This document shows positions 9,731-17,309 of a stretch of 39,742 nucleotides of DNA, in pieces. Position numbers and translations under genes: made by a program. The stretch comes from Microbacterium sp. SCN 70-27 (GTDB lineage Bacteria > Actinomycetota > Actinomycetes > Actinomycetales > Microbacteriaceae). The notes below the pieces were generated by a model. It was not told where the DNA came from. It searched no databases and worked only from the letters and a program-made list of their open reading frames with translations. The stretch covers positions 1-39,742 of the forward strand of contig MEEK01000025.1 in the NCBI GenBank assembly GCA_001724425.1, written 5' to 3'. Numbering within the stretch: the stretch's first letter is position 1; each line of letters opens with the position of its first letter.

Positions 9731-9736
9731 TACCGT
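9731..9736 (+). promoter_or_regulatory. Possible -10 element TACCGT for the sigma factor / ogt operon
   Basis: TACCGT lies just before two candidate ATGs (9740 and 9746). A spacing of 9 bp to 9746 would again suggest a leaderless or very short-leader transcript. It is weak evidence by itself but matches the pattern at 2198, 8122, 10962 and 14311. Confidence 0.3.
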
Positions 9737-9739
9737 GTG

Positions 9740-10243
9740 ATGAGCATGAACACGCCATTCGATGAGGCCGTACGGGCGCACGGAGAGACCGTCCTGCGCG
9801 TCTGTCGCGCCGTGCTCGGGCCCCACACGGACGCCGACGACGCGTGGTCGGAGACGTTCCTGTCGGCGCTCGAGGCGTGGCCGGGCCTGCCCGACGACAC
9901 TAACGTGCAGGCGTGGCTCGTGCGCGTCGCGCACCGGAAGGCGATCGATGTGACGCGGCGTCGTCAGCGCCACGCGATCCCCACGGACGACCTGCCCGAC
10001 CGCCCGTCGACTCTCGGCACCCCCGGCGACGACCACCGTGAGATCTGGGCGACGGTCGCGGCGCTGCCTCCGAAGCAGCGGCAGTCGATCACCTACCACT
10101 ACCTCGGCGGGCTCCCCTACGCCGAGATCGCGGAGCTCATCGGCGGCAGCCCGGATGCCGCGCGCCGCGCCGCCTCGGACGGCATCGCCGCCCTGCGGCG
10201 GCATCCGCTGTTCACCGATGACGACGGGAAAGGAGACCTCTGA
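9740..10243 (+). CDS. Sigma-70 family (ECF-like) RNA polymerase sigma factor
   Basis: About 167 aa with the two-domain ECF layout. Region 2 contains the ADDAWSETFLSAL helix and WLVRVAHRKAIDVTRRR; region 4 contains ALPPKQRQSITYHYLGGLPYAEIAELIG followed by the recognition helix with SPDAARRAASDGIAAL. No anti-sigma gene is adjacent. It ends in TGATG shared with ogt, so the two are translationally coupled; such sigma-Ogt pairs are plausibly part of an alkylation or stress response. The start is uncertain: ATGs at 9716, 9740 and 9746 are in frame, and 9740 or 9746 best fits the domain boundary. Confidence 0.88.
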   Translation: MSMNTPFDEAVRAHGETVLRVCRAVLGPHTDADDAWSETFLSALEAWPGLPDDTNVQAWLVRVAHRKAIDVTRRRQRHAIPTDDLPDRPSTLGTPGDDHREIWATVAALPPKQRQSITYHYLGGLPYAEIAELIGGSPDAARRAASDGIAALRRHPLFTDDDGKGDL

Positions 10244-10872
10244 TGAGCCCGACCGACATCCCTGCGACCTCGACGGAGGCCGCACTGCGCACCCTCACAG
10301 GTGTCGACGCCACACACCTGGACGCCCTGCGCACACGCCTCGCGGTCTCGGCAGAGGCCGCCCACCTCGTCGACGTCGCCTACCGCACGATCGACACCCC
10401 GGTCGGCACCCTGCTGCTCGCGGCGACCGACCGCGGCGTCGTGCGCGTCGCCTACGACCGTGAGGGCTTCGACGACGTGCTCGCGGCGATCGCGGAGCGG
10501 ATCGGGCCGCGGGTACTCCGCTCCCCCGGCCGACTCGACGAGGCCGCGCACCAGCTCGACGAGTACTTCACGGGCATCCGCCGGTCGTTCGACCTCCCCC
10601 TCGATCACCGTCTGTCGTCGGGGTTCCGCCACAGCGTCCAGGAGTATCTGCCGCACATCGGGTACGGGCACACGCTCACCTACAAGCAGGTGGCCGAACG
10701 CGTCGGCAACCCGAACGCTGTGCGCGCCGTCGGCAGCGCGTGCGCGACGAACCCCCTCCCGGTGATCGTCCCGTGCCACCGCGTGCTGCGCAGCGACGGC
10801 ACCCTCGGCGGCTACGTCGGCGGGCTGGATGCCAAGACCGCCCTTCTCGACCTCGAGAGAACGGCCGCCTGA
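10243..10872 (+). CDS. ogt: Methylated-DNA-[protein]-cysteine S-methyltransferase
   Basis: A suicide repair protein that moves the alkyl group from O6-alkylguanine to its own cysteine. The active-site motif PCHRV is present with Cys178, preceded by the recognition helix NPNAVRAVGSACATNPL and followed by LGGYVGGLDAK. At 209 aa it is longer than the usual 160-180 because of about 40 extra N-terminal residues of predicted helix without a recognised domain. Its ATG overlaps the stop of the sigma factor by one base, so expression probably tracks that of the sigma factor. Confidence 0.93.
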   Translation: MSPTDIPATSTEAALRTLTGVDATHLDALRTRLAVSAEAAHLVDVAYRTIDTPVGTLLLAATDRGVVRVAYDREGFDDVLAAIAERIGPRVLRSPGRLDEAAHQLDEYFTGIRRSFDLPLDHRLSSGFRHSVQEYLPHIGYGHTLTYKQVAERVGNPNAVRAVGSACATNPLPVIVPCHRVLRSDGTLGGYVGGLDAKTALLDLERTAA

Positions 10873-10961
10873 TCGGCGCCGCGCTCCGACCTGCATCGCG
10901 ATTGGCAGGAACCCGCGCACACGCGACCGCCCTGTGCGCGCACGACCGGGAGCGCGGGCGC

Positions 10962-10967
10962 GACAAT
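10962..10967 (+). promoter_or_regulatory. -10-like GACAAT, probable leaderless promoter of the HD gene
   Basis: GACAAT ends 6 bp before the GTG at 10974, the same spacing as at the lipase and the GNAT genes. No ribosome-binding site is visible. Confidence 0.35.
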
Positions 10968-10973
10968 CGGGGT

Positions 10974-11579
10974 GTGCAGATCGACGACTTCCCGGTTCCC
11001 GATACCCTCGCGGCGCGCGGCGCCCTGCAGCTCGCGCAGGAGTACCAGTCCCCCGCGATCACGGCGCATGCGCTGCGCTCGTGGCTCTGGGCCGAGGCGT
11101 TCGCCCGCATGGAGGGCATCCACGACATCGACCACGAACTGCTCTACGTCGCCGCCGTGCTGCACGACATCGGCACCGTGACGGCGTTCGACAACCACAC
11201 CATCTCGTACGAGCACGCCGGCGGGCACGTCGGCGTCGCGCTCACCGCCGGTGCGGGATGGGCACCCGAGCGCCGCACGCGGGTGCTCGAGGTGATCGTG
11301 CGCCATAACTGGCCGAGCGTCGACCCGGCGATGGATGCCGAGGGGCACCTACTCGAGATCGCGACCGGCCTCGACATCTCCGGCGCACGCCCCGACGCGC
11401 TGCCCGAGGCGTTCCGTCGCGAGGTGCTCGCGGCGTATCCGCGCGGCACGCTCGCCGCGGAGTTCAGCGCGTGCATCGCCGACCAGGCGAGCAGGAAGCC
11501 CGATACCGCCGCGCGGCGGTTGCAGGAAGGCGGAATCGCGCGCAAACTCGCCACGAACCCGCTGGAGAGCCTCGACTGA
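10974..11579 (+). CDS. HD-domain metal-dependent hydrolase (cyanamide hydratase-like)
   Basis: A 201-aa single HD domain: an early His in the helix around TAHALRSWLWAEAF, the HD pair in AAVLHDIGTV, and a downstream His in YEHAGGHVGV and VRHNWP. This set of metal ligands is that of the YedJ / cyanamide-hydratase-like HD group, which includes phosphohydrolases and hydratases. The real substrate is unknown. The GTG at 10974 is chosen; upstream in-frame sequence belongs to an antisense-like extension across ogt and lacks family features. It follows ogt by 101 bp with its own likely promoter. Confidence 0.78.
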   Translation: MQIDDFPVPDTLAARGALQLAQEYQSPAITAHALRSWLWAEAFARMEGIHDIDHELLYVAAVLHDIGTVTAFDNHTISYEHAGGHVGVALTAGAGWAPERRTRVLEVIVRHNWPSVDPAMDAEGHLLEIATGLDISGARPDALPEAFRREVLAAYPRGTLAAEFSACIADQASRKPDTAARRLQEGGIARKLATNPLESLD

Positions 11580-11619
11580 CGGCGAGCGCGCAACCCGACG
11601 ACGGAAGGGAGGGACGGCG

Positions 11620-13074
11620 ATGACGCGATCAGCGCGCATCGATGGTTCTCCGCGGGCCGGCGAGGCGCCGCGGCGGCTCCATCGCGTCGGCGAACGGGTC
11701 GCCGATGCTCTCGGCCTCCGTGAGGAAGAGCTCACCGGGCTCACGACCACCCCGAACCTGCCCCACTGGGAGTCACATCTCCGCGTCGGTGAGCTCGCGT
11801 ACGACAGCGCCGCGCTCTCCTCGCTCGCGATCACGCTCGTCGCCGCGGACCGGGCCGGGCGCGAGGCGCGCGAGAGCTCGATCTCGCCCGCGCCGGCGCG
11901 CATCCAAGCCTCGTACGGAAGCGAACGGCTCTTCCGGATGGACGGCGAAGCCCTCCCGATCTGGTCGCCGCTGTCGGGGTTCTGGAGAGTCGCCGACGGG
12001 TGGGTGCGCACCCACGGCAACTACCCGCACCACGCGCAGCGGCTCACGAGGCTCCTCGGTGTCGCTCGCGACGCCGATCGATCGGAGGTCGAGACAGCCA
12101 TGCGGGCTTGGGGCCGCATCGACCTGGAGGACCGTGCCGCCGAGGCGGGGGCTCTCGTGTTCGCCGTCCGGAGCGCGGCGGAGTGGCGACGACACCCGCA
12201 CCGTGCCGCGCTCGCGGAGAGTCCCGTCGTCGGGTTCGCCCGCGTCGGCGAGGCGCCGGCCCGCCCGTGGAAGCCCGAGGAAATACGCCCCCTCGCCGGC
12301 ATCCGCGTGCTCGATCTCACGCGCGTCATCGCCGGACCCGTCGCCACGCGCGACCTCGCCATCGCGGGAGCCGACGTGCTGCGCGTCGACTCCCCGCGTC
12401 TGCCCGAGCACGCGTTCCAGCACTTCGACACCGGGCAGAAGAAGCGCAGCGCCCTCCTCGATCTCACGGGTAGCGACGACCTCGATACGCTGCAGCGGCT
12501 GCTGGCGACAGCCGATGTCGTCGTCCATGGATACCGGCCGGCGGCTCTCGAGCGCTTCGGCCTCGACGCCGACTCCCTCATCCGGCGCTTCCCGGGGATC
12601 GTCGTCGCGCAACTCTCCGCCTGGGGGACGGACGGCCCCTGGGGCACACGACGCGGGTTCGACAGCATCGTCCAGGCGGCGACGGGGATCTCGCTCCTCG
12701 AGAGCCGGGATGAAGGCACCACTCCCGGCGCACTGCCGGTCCAGGCGCTCGACCACTCGACCGGCCACTTCCTCGCGGCATCCATCGCAACGGCGCTACG
12801 CGAACAGCGGGCGCGGGGCGGGTCGTTCCGGATCGACATCAGCCTCGCGCGGATCGCGGACGAGTTGCTCGCGGAGGGCGCGGCGGATGACTCCGCTGGC
12901 CTGGGCGGTGCGGTCGCGCTGCCGACACAGGTCGTCCCGGTTCTGCGCTCGGCGGACGGCGATCCGGCGACGATCACCTGCGCGATGCCGTTCCTCGACT
13001 TCCCCGGCGCACCCCGCGAATACCCATCGCCCGTGCACCCGTGGGGCAGCGACAGAGCCGTCTGGATCGATTGA
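11620..13074 (+). CDS. CoA transferase family III (CaiB/BaiF)
   Basis: A 484-aa CoA transferase that would move CoA between carboxylic acids. The second half has the family hallmarks: LAGIRVLDLTRVIAGPVATRDLAIAGADVLRV (CoA-binding start of the family fold), FDTGQKKRSALLDL, GFDSIVQAATG and VQALDHSTGHFLAASI, where the Asp is the likely nucleophile equivalent to Asp169 of CaiB. The first 220 residues form an additional, partly duplicated domain. The ATG at 11620 has GGAAGGGAGGGA just upstream. No acyl-CoA dehydrogenase or ligase is adjacent, so the acid is not known. It is convergent with the WYL remnant 34 bp downstream. Confidence 0.85.
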   Translation: MTRSARIDGSPRAGEAPRRLHRVGERVADALGLREEELTGLTTTPNLPHWESHLRVGELAYDSAALSSLAITLVAADRAGREARESSISPAPARIQASYGSERLFRMDGEALPIWSPLSGFWRVADGWVRTHGNYPHHAQRLTRLLGVARDADRSEVETAMRAWGRIDLEDRAAEAGALVFAVRSAAEWRRHPHRAALAESPVVGFARVGEAPARPWKPEEIRPLAGIRVLDLTRVIAGPVATRDLAIAGADVLRVDSPRLPEHAFQHFDTGQKKRSALLDLTGSDDLDTLQRLLATADVVVHGYRPAALERFGLDADSLIRRFPGIVVAQLSAWGTDGPWGTRRGFDSIVQAATGISLLESRDEGTTPGALPVQALDHSTGHFLAASIATALREQRARGGSFRIDISLARIADELLAEGAADDSAGLGGAVALPTQVVPVLRSADGDPATITCAMPFLDFPGAPREYPSPVHPWGSDRAVWID

Positions 13075-13108
13075 TGCGGCGCCGCGCCGATCGAGGTGTG
13101 ACAGCGCC

Positions 13109-13303
13109 TCAGCGGGTCGGATGGTCCGACTTCTCGGCCGTTGCGGCGTTCCGCGCGGCCAGCACGCCGAACGCGTGTGCGAGTTCGGGCGGTCGAACCA
13201 CCTCGATATCCGTGTCGAAGCGGCCCAGGGATGCCGCGAGGGCGACCCACGACCAGGCGCCGACCTCGAGGGAGCACCGGTCCGGGCCGAGGTCTTCGAC
13301 CAC
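13109..13303 (-). pseudogene. C-terminal remnant of a WYL-domain (YafY-type) transcriptional regulator
   Basis: About 62 residues read as the C-terminus of a WYL regulator: EDLGPDRCSLEVGAWSW, LAASLGRFDTDIEVV and PPELAHAFGVLAARNAA, then a natural stop. Intact family members are about 320 aa with an N-terminal helix-turn-helix, none of which is present. Similarity stops near 13300, exactly where the opposite-strand NTF2-like remnant begins, pointing to a deletion joining the two tails. No start or ribosome site suggests expression. Confidence 0.65.
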
Positions 13304-13485
13304 TCCGCCGCGCCCTCGCCGACGGCGACATCGTCGTCACCCACAGCCACTTCCGCCGTACCCCCGAAGACCGCGGACTCGCCGTCGCCGACTTCTGGCG
13401 CCTGGAAGACGGCAAGATCGTCGAGCACTGGGATGTGATCCAGGAGGTCCCCGCCGAGGCGAAGAACACCAACTCGATGTTCTAG
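13303..13485 (+). pseudogene. C-terminal remnant of an NTF2/SnoaL-like protein
   Basis: The last 60 codons read ALADGDIVVTHSHF, GLAVADFWRLEDGKIVEHWD, then the tail ending in NTNSMF. This is the usual C-terminal half of the NTF2-like proteins (about 125 aa) often encoded next to YafY/WYL regulators. Upstream in the same frame the reading is Arg/Pro/Gly-rich noise with no NTF2 cone fold. It was presumably divergent from the WYL gene before an internal deletion removed both 5' halves. Confidence 0.68.
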
Positions 13486-13494
13486 TTGCGAGCG

Positions 13495-13522
13495 GCCCTG
13501 ACGGGCGCACGCTCGTCAGGGC
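13495..13522 (+). terminator. Hairpin, possible terminator after the NTF2 remnant
   Basis: GCCCTGACG (13495-13503) pairs with CGTCAGGGC (13514-13522) around a 10-nt loop. Only a short U-poor tail follows, so it is a weak intrinsic terminator candidate. Confidence 0.35.
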
Positions 13523-13609
13523 TCTTGGCCGGCACGAGGAGCCTGCTGCCACCCGCAGAACGCTCTCCGGCCACGCCGGGGCGAGTCATAGATCTGTGAC
13601 CCCGGTCGG

Positions 13610-14029
13610 TCATCGCGTCCACCCCTGCGCGGCGGCGAGGGCATGCACGTCGCGCTCCAAAGCGTCGACGTCGAGGTTCGGAATCTTCTTCGCCCGCATG
13701 ATGTCGAAAGATCGCGCGGCGACGTCGTAGAGGAGGCGGTACTGCTCGGGCGGGTTCTTTTCCGTTCGCGCGCGACGCCACCCGTCGTGATCGGCGAACA
13801 GCCGCAGGTCGAGCTCACGCGACTGGCGCTTGTACAACGTGCGCTCTTTGCCCCGGTCGCCCGGTCCGTCTTCGCGGTGGAAGACGAACATCAGAGAGCA
13901 GCAGTCGATCCCGTCGCCGTAGAACTTGTCGGCCAGGCCTTCGTTGAAGACCCGATCCATCTCCATGTAGAAGTCGGCGGAGCCTTTGCCCTCACCGAAG
14001 GACTCAGAGCTGGTGAAGAACACGCGCAC
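13610..14029 (-). CDS. Hypothetical protein, possibly an Imm44-like orphan immunity protein
   Basis: A 139-aa soluble protein without signal or membrane segment. It opens with VRVFFTSSES and carries YGDGID, the segment KRQSRELDLRLFADHDGW, RSFDIMRAKKIPN and a final DALERDV. This run of positions (YGdG, a basic-RexRL-DH segment, then RS-D/E-M...N-D...LE-DV) recalls the Imm44 immunity family of polymorphic toxin systems, but that is recognition from memory and needs a profile search. The GTG at 14029 has GGAG 7 bp upstream; a second GTG at 14023 is possible. No toxin gene is visible nearby. It lies between a deletion scar and a tRNA gene. Confidence 0.6.
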   Translation of the reverse strand: MRVFFTSSESFGEGKGSADFYMEMDRVFNEGLADKFYGDGIDCCSLMFVFHREDGPGDRGKERTLYKRQSRELDLRLFADHDGWRRARTEKNPPEQYRLLYDVAARSFDIMRAKKIPNLDVDALERDVHALAAAQGWTR

Positions 14030-14102
14030 GTCAGTTCTCCTCGTCGTCGGAAGCCGCCCACCCAGAGTAGTGGCCCAGCCACCGGTGACCCTAAGAAACA
14101 AC

Positions 14103-14138
14103 GAAGCCCTGGTGAGAGTTCACTCTCACCAGGGCTTC
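14103..14138 (-). terminator. Rho-independent terminator of tRNA-Pro
   Basis: A perfect 16-bp stem: GAAGCCCTGGTGAGAG (14103-14118) pairs with CTCTCACCAGGGCTTC (14123-14138) around a 4-nt loop. On the minus strand it is followed by GTTGTTTCTT, a U-rich tail, 6 bp after the tRNA 3' end. Confidence 0.9.
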
Positions 14139-14144
14139 CGACCG

Positions 14145-14218
<74 letters not shown>

Positions 14219-14248
14219 GTCCATCGCCCGCGCGCGGGCAACTCCCCC

Positions 14249-14254
14249 ATCTTA
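14249..14254 (-). promoter_or_regulatory. Putative -10 element TAAGAT for tRNA-Pro
   Basis: On the minus strand TAAGAT lies about 30 bp before the tRNA 5' end. No convincing -35 is seen at 16-18 bp. A GC palindrome, GCCCGCGCGCGGGC (14226-14239), lies in the would-be leader. Confidence 0.4.
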
Positions 14255-14310
14255 GCCGCTCTCGAAGGTGCTCGCGAACCGCGGGCGGTGCGGATGTCGG
14301 TGGGGAGGCG

Positions 14311-14316
14311 TAGCGT
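14311..14316 (+). promoter_or_regulatory. -10 element TAGCGT, probable leaderless promoter
   Basis: TAGCGT ends 6 bp before the ATG of the GNAT gene at 14323, leaving no room for a leader. It would drive the GNAT-macro-S4 trio. Confidence 0.45.
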
Positions 14317-14322
14317 CGCGCC

Positions 14323-14901
14323 ATGAGCGAGATCAGGATCTCAGAGGCATCCTCCGAGCGCTTCACCGACGTCGAGCACGCGCTCACCGGCGGTGGTGAC
14401 GGCGGGTCATGCTGGTGCCAATGGTGGATGCTCTCCAACAAAGACTTCGACGCGAGAACCAGCGCCGAGCGCCGAGAACTGCTGCGCAGCGACCTGGATG
14501 CCCCGGTGGCATCCGCACTCGTCGCGTATATCGACGACGTACCGGCAGGGTGGGTGAAGGTCTCGGCGCGGCCCGATCAGCCTCGCCTCGCGCGCACGCG
14601 CGCGTTCCAGCAGTCCCCCGAGCCTTGCGAGGACCGATCGGTGTGGGCCATCACGTGCTTCGTCGTGCGTCGCGAGTTCCGTGGCGAAGGCGTCAGCACG
14701 GCGCTGCTCGCGGCCGCCGTCGACCATGCGCGCCGTCACGGGGCGCGCGTCATCGAGGCCTACCCGGTGGACACCAGCGTGAAGAAGACGTCGTCGAACG
14801 GCCTCTTTCACGGCAGCTTGTCGAGCTTCGTCGCGGCCGGTTTCGCTGAGGTCGCAAGGCCCGCTCCAGCGCGACCGATCGTCTCATTGACGGTCGCCTG
14901 A
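14323..14901 (+). CDS. GNAT-family N-acetyltransferase
   Basis: A 192-aa acetyltransferase. Motif A for acetyl-CoA binding is RREFRGEGVSTALLAAAVDHAR (about residues 115-136), with the preceding strand VWAITCFVV. An unusual cysteine-tryptophan motif, CWCQWW, stands near residue 30, as in a subgroup of uncharacterised actinobacterial GNATs. The acceptor (small molecule or protein) is unknown. The stop is one base before the macro-domain ATG, so the two are almost certainly co-transcribed. It is probably translated from a leaderless mRNA. Confidence 0.85.
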   Translation: MSEIRISEASSERFTDVEHALTGGGDGGSCWCQWWMLSNKDFDARTSAERRELLRSDLDAPVASALVAYIDDVPAGWVKVSARPDQPRLARTRAFQQSPEPCEDRSVWAITCFVVRREFRGEGVSTALLAAAVDHARRHGARVIEAYPVDTSVKKTSSNGLFHGSLSSFVAAGFAEVARPAPARPIVSLTVA

Positions 14902-14902
14902 C

Positions 14903-15418
14903 ATGCCCACGCTCATCTGCGTGCAGGGCGACATCACGACAGAGCGCGTCGATGCGATCGTCAACGCCGCCAACCGGGCGATGCGCGGCGGTGGCGGCGT
15001 CGACGGCGCGGTTCACGCGGCCGGCGGCCCGGACATCCTGCGCGAGTGCATCGCACGCTTCCCCGATGGGCTCGCCACGGGAGCCGCCGGGTGGACGACA
15101 GCCGGCCGGCTGCCCGCACGCTGGGTCATCCACACCGTGGGTCCGAACCACGCGGCGGGCGACCGCGACCGCACTCTGTTGCTCTCCGCCTATCGGCGTA
15201 GCCTCGAGGTCGCCGACGCGCTCGGCGCGCGTTCGGTCGCCTTCCCTCTCATCAGCGCCGGGGTGTACGGCTGGCCGAAGGAGGACGCGATAGACGCGGC
15301 GATCACCGCCATCCGCTCGGCAGCGACGCAGGTCGACGAGGTCCGCATCGTCGCCTTCGACTCGGCGACAGCCGAACTCGTGCAAGAGCGCATCCGCCAG
15401 GCAGAATCGACCGTGTGA
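14903..15418 (+). CDS. Macro-domain O-acetyl-ADP-ribose deacetylase-like protein
   Basis: A 171-aa macro domain covering the whole protein. IVNAANRAMRGGGGVDGAVHAAGG (about residues 20-43) is the ADP-ribose/catalytic loop of the MacroD/YmdB class, and PLISAGVYGWP is the diphosphate-binding loop. Members remove acetyl from O-acetyl-ADP-ribose or mono-ADP-ribose from proteins. It follows the GNAT gene by 1 bp and its last codons overlap the GTG of the S4 gene (GTGA), giving a coupled trio. Confidence 0.92.
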   Translation: MPTLICVQGDITTERVDAIVNAANRAMRGGGGVDGAVHAAGGPDILRECIARFPDGLATGAAGWTTAGRLPARWVIHTVGPNHAAGDRDRTLLLSAYRRSLEVADALGARSVAFPLISAGVYGWPKEDAIDAAITAIRSAATQVDEVRIVAFDSATAELVQERIRQAESTV

Positions 15419-15777
15419 ATGCGACGACCGTGCGGGTGGATGCCTGGCTGTGGGCCGTCCGCGCGTACAAGACCCGCTCGGCATCGACCACTGCATGCCG
15501 CGCGGGGCATGTGCGAGTCAACGGTGAGAAGGCGAAGGCGGCGCAGCCCGTGCGAATCGGCGACGAGTTGCGCGTGCGGATCGCCGGGTTCGACCGCATC
15601 CTGGTGGTGCGTCAACTCCTCACCAAGCGCGTGGGCGCCCCGCTCGCCGCTCTCGCCGCCGAAGACCGCACCCCCGTCCGCGAACCCGTCGCGCAGGTCG
15701 CGGTCCGAGACCGCGGCGCCGGCCGCCCCACCAAACGCGAACGCCGTGACATCGACCGCCTTCGCGGGCGAGAGTAG
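15415..15777 (+). CDS. S4-domain RNA-binding protein (Hsp15-like)
   Basis: A 120-aa protein: an N-terminal S4 domain (VDAWLWAVRAYKTRSAST, then AGHVRVNGEKAKAAQPVRIGDELRV) and a basic C-terminal tail (GRPTKRERRDIDRLRGRE). Hsp15 binds 50S subunits carrying stalled nascent chains in E. coli; the actinobacterial role is not established. It begins with a GTG overlapping the macro-domain stop by 4 bp. It is convergent with the DUF2809 gene, with an 8-bp gap and no visible terminator. Confidence 0.87.
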   Translation: MNATTVRVDAWLWAVRAYKTRSASTTACRAGHVRVNGEKAKAAQPVRIGDELRVRIAGFDRILVVRQLLTKRVGAPLAALAAEDRTPVREPVAQVAVRDRGAGRPTKRERRDIDRLRGRE

Positions 15778-15785
15778 GCCTGGGT

Positions 15786-16373
15786 CTACTCTTCCGCGGG
15801 ACCACCGCCCGCACGCATCGCCCGGCGGCGCGTCCACGCGCGCCACGCGGCATCGACCACGGCGCACACCACGACCGTCACGGCATAGATCACGAGATCG
15901 CGCGGGTCGAAGGCCGACCCGAACACGAGCCGCGCCGGCGGAAACGCGGCACCCCACGTCGCAGGCAGCGGGGTCAGCTGCAGCAACTCCACGGCTGTGC
16001 ACCATGCACCGGCCGCCAGCGCCGCGGCCCACGGCGGCGCGCGCGGCGCCGCGAACAGCACCAGCAGGTAGATGAGCGCGGCGTAAAGGGCATCGCCGGC
16101 GATGTCGGTGGCCGCCGACGACGGCAGCGCCACGTGGGCGCCCAGCCCTGCCGCAAGCACGACGACGGCGAGCGCCGCGACCCACCATCGGCGTCTGCGG
16201 CGGTCTCGGGCATCCGCCTCGATTGCGGCGGGCGCACCGAAAGCGCTGGGTTTCCCAGGCGCACCAGGCACGCCGAAAGCATCGGGTTCCCTGGGCGCGC
16301 CGGCTGCACCGGCCGCACGGGAAACACCGGGAACCCCGGAAACCCCCGAGTCCTCCGGAACCCCCGACGTCAT
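15786..16373 (-). CDS. DUF2809 membrane protein with collagen-like N-terminus
   Basis: A 195-aa protein. Its last 125 residues have four hydrophobic segments with the DUF2809 pattern (DALYAALIYLLVLFAAP, AGAWCTAVELLQLT and a PARLVFGSAFDPRDLVIY loop). Function is unknown. The first 50 residues are a Gly/Pro/Ala-rich, collagen-like stretch (GVP, GVSGVPGV, GAPGKP units) that looks like repeat expansion rather than a folded domain. The ATG at 16373 overlaps the NUDIX stop (ATGA). Confidence 0.72.
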   Translation of the reverse strand: MTSGVPEDSGVSGVPGVSRAAGAAGAPREPDAFGVPGAPGKPSAFGAPAAIEADARDRRRRRWWVAALAVVVLAAGLGAHVALPSSAATDIAGDALYAALIYLLVLFAAPRAPPWAAALAAGAWCTAVELLQLTPLPATWGAAFPPARLVFGSAFDPRDLVIYAVTVVVCAVVDAAWRAWTRRRAMRAGGGPAEE

Positions 16374-17269
16374 CGCACGCCGAGCCACGACGGCCCGTGG
16401 CACACCGCCCCGAGCGTCTCGACGCGGTCCCGCAGCGCGCGATCGCTCGTGACGACATTGACCGCGCGGCCCGCCGCGAGGAGCCGCTGCGCCTCATCGA
16501 CGATCGCGTCGTCGCCCGAACCGGGGGCCCGAACGATCCGGACGGCTCCACCGTCGGCATCCGACACCTCGCGCGCCGCACCCTCGACGACGGCCGCGAA
16601 CTCGGGGAACCACACGTCGGCGGGAAGATCCAGCCGCGTCGCGTCGACACCGCCCTCGGCAAGAGCTTCGAGCCGCGCGATGAGGCGCCCGGTCGCGCCG
16701 GCGCGGTCGCGCCACCACCCGTCGGGCACCGAGCCGACCACATTCGCCGCATCGACGACGACGGCCGGCCGCACCGGCAGCAGCGATTGCAACAGGGGCC
16801 ACGACGCGGCGAAGCCCGGGTGCAGCGGATAGGACTGGACGCGATCCAGCGGTACCCACGCCAGTTCGCGGCTCTCGGGGTCACTGATGACGGGTTCGAA
16901 CGGGACGACGACGTCGGCCACCAGCGTCGAGTAGGTCCACACGCCGACATCGAACACGCTGATGAGACGTGGACGCACCGCGCCCGCGGGAACGCCCGCC
17001 TCCTCGGCAGACTCGCGCAGTGCGCCGTCGCACGCCGATTCGCCCTCGTGCCGCGCCCCACCGGGAAGCCCCCACGTGTCGCCGAAATGACTCCATGAGA
17101 CCCGATGCTGCAGCAGCACGCCGCGCTCGGCATCCACCGCAAGGAGCCCGGCCGCACCGAACCGCCCCCAGTACCGCGTGCCGTCGTCGGTCACGACCCA
17201 CGCATCACCGGGGTCTCGCGGACCGTCCGGGCGCCGTGGCTCGCCGGGTTCGGGCTGCACGATCGTCAC
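16370..17269 (-). CDS. NUDIX hydrolase fused to a NYN/PIN-like domain
   Basis: A 299-aa two-domain protein. Residues 25-165 form a NUDIX domain with the box GARHEGESACDGALRESAEEAGV (71-93; G-x5-E-x7-RE-x-x-EE-x-G). Residues 167-299 form a YacP/NYN-like nuclease fold: PAVVVDAANVVGS with Asp173 and Asn176, a central AIVDEAQRLL, and VVTSDRALRDRV with the Asp typical of PIN/NYN metal sites. The pairing suggests nucleotide clean-up linked to RNA cleavage; this is inference. It starts with GTG at 17269, is coupled to the DUF2809 gene, and is divergent from nrdD. Confidence 0.8.
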   Translation of the reverse strand: MTIVQPEPGEPRRPDGPRDPGDAWVVTDDGTRYWGRFGAAGLLAVDAERGVLLQHRVSWSHFGDTWGLPGGARHEGESACDGALRESAEEAGVPAGAVRPRLISVFDVGVWTYSTLVADVVVPFEPVISDPESRELAWVPLDRVQSYPLHPGFAASWPLLQSLLPVRPAVVVDAANVVGSVPDGWWRDRAGATGRLIARLEALAEGGVDATRLDLPADVWFPEFAAVVEGAAREVSDADGGAVRIVRAPGSGDDAIVDEAQRLLAAGRAVNVVTSDRALRDRVETLGAVCHGPSWLGVR

Positions 17270-17309
17270 CGTCTCAGCCTGTCACATCCGATGACGACCT
17301 GGCACAGGT

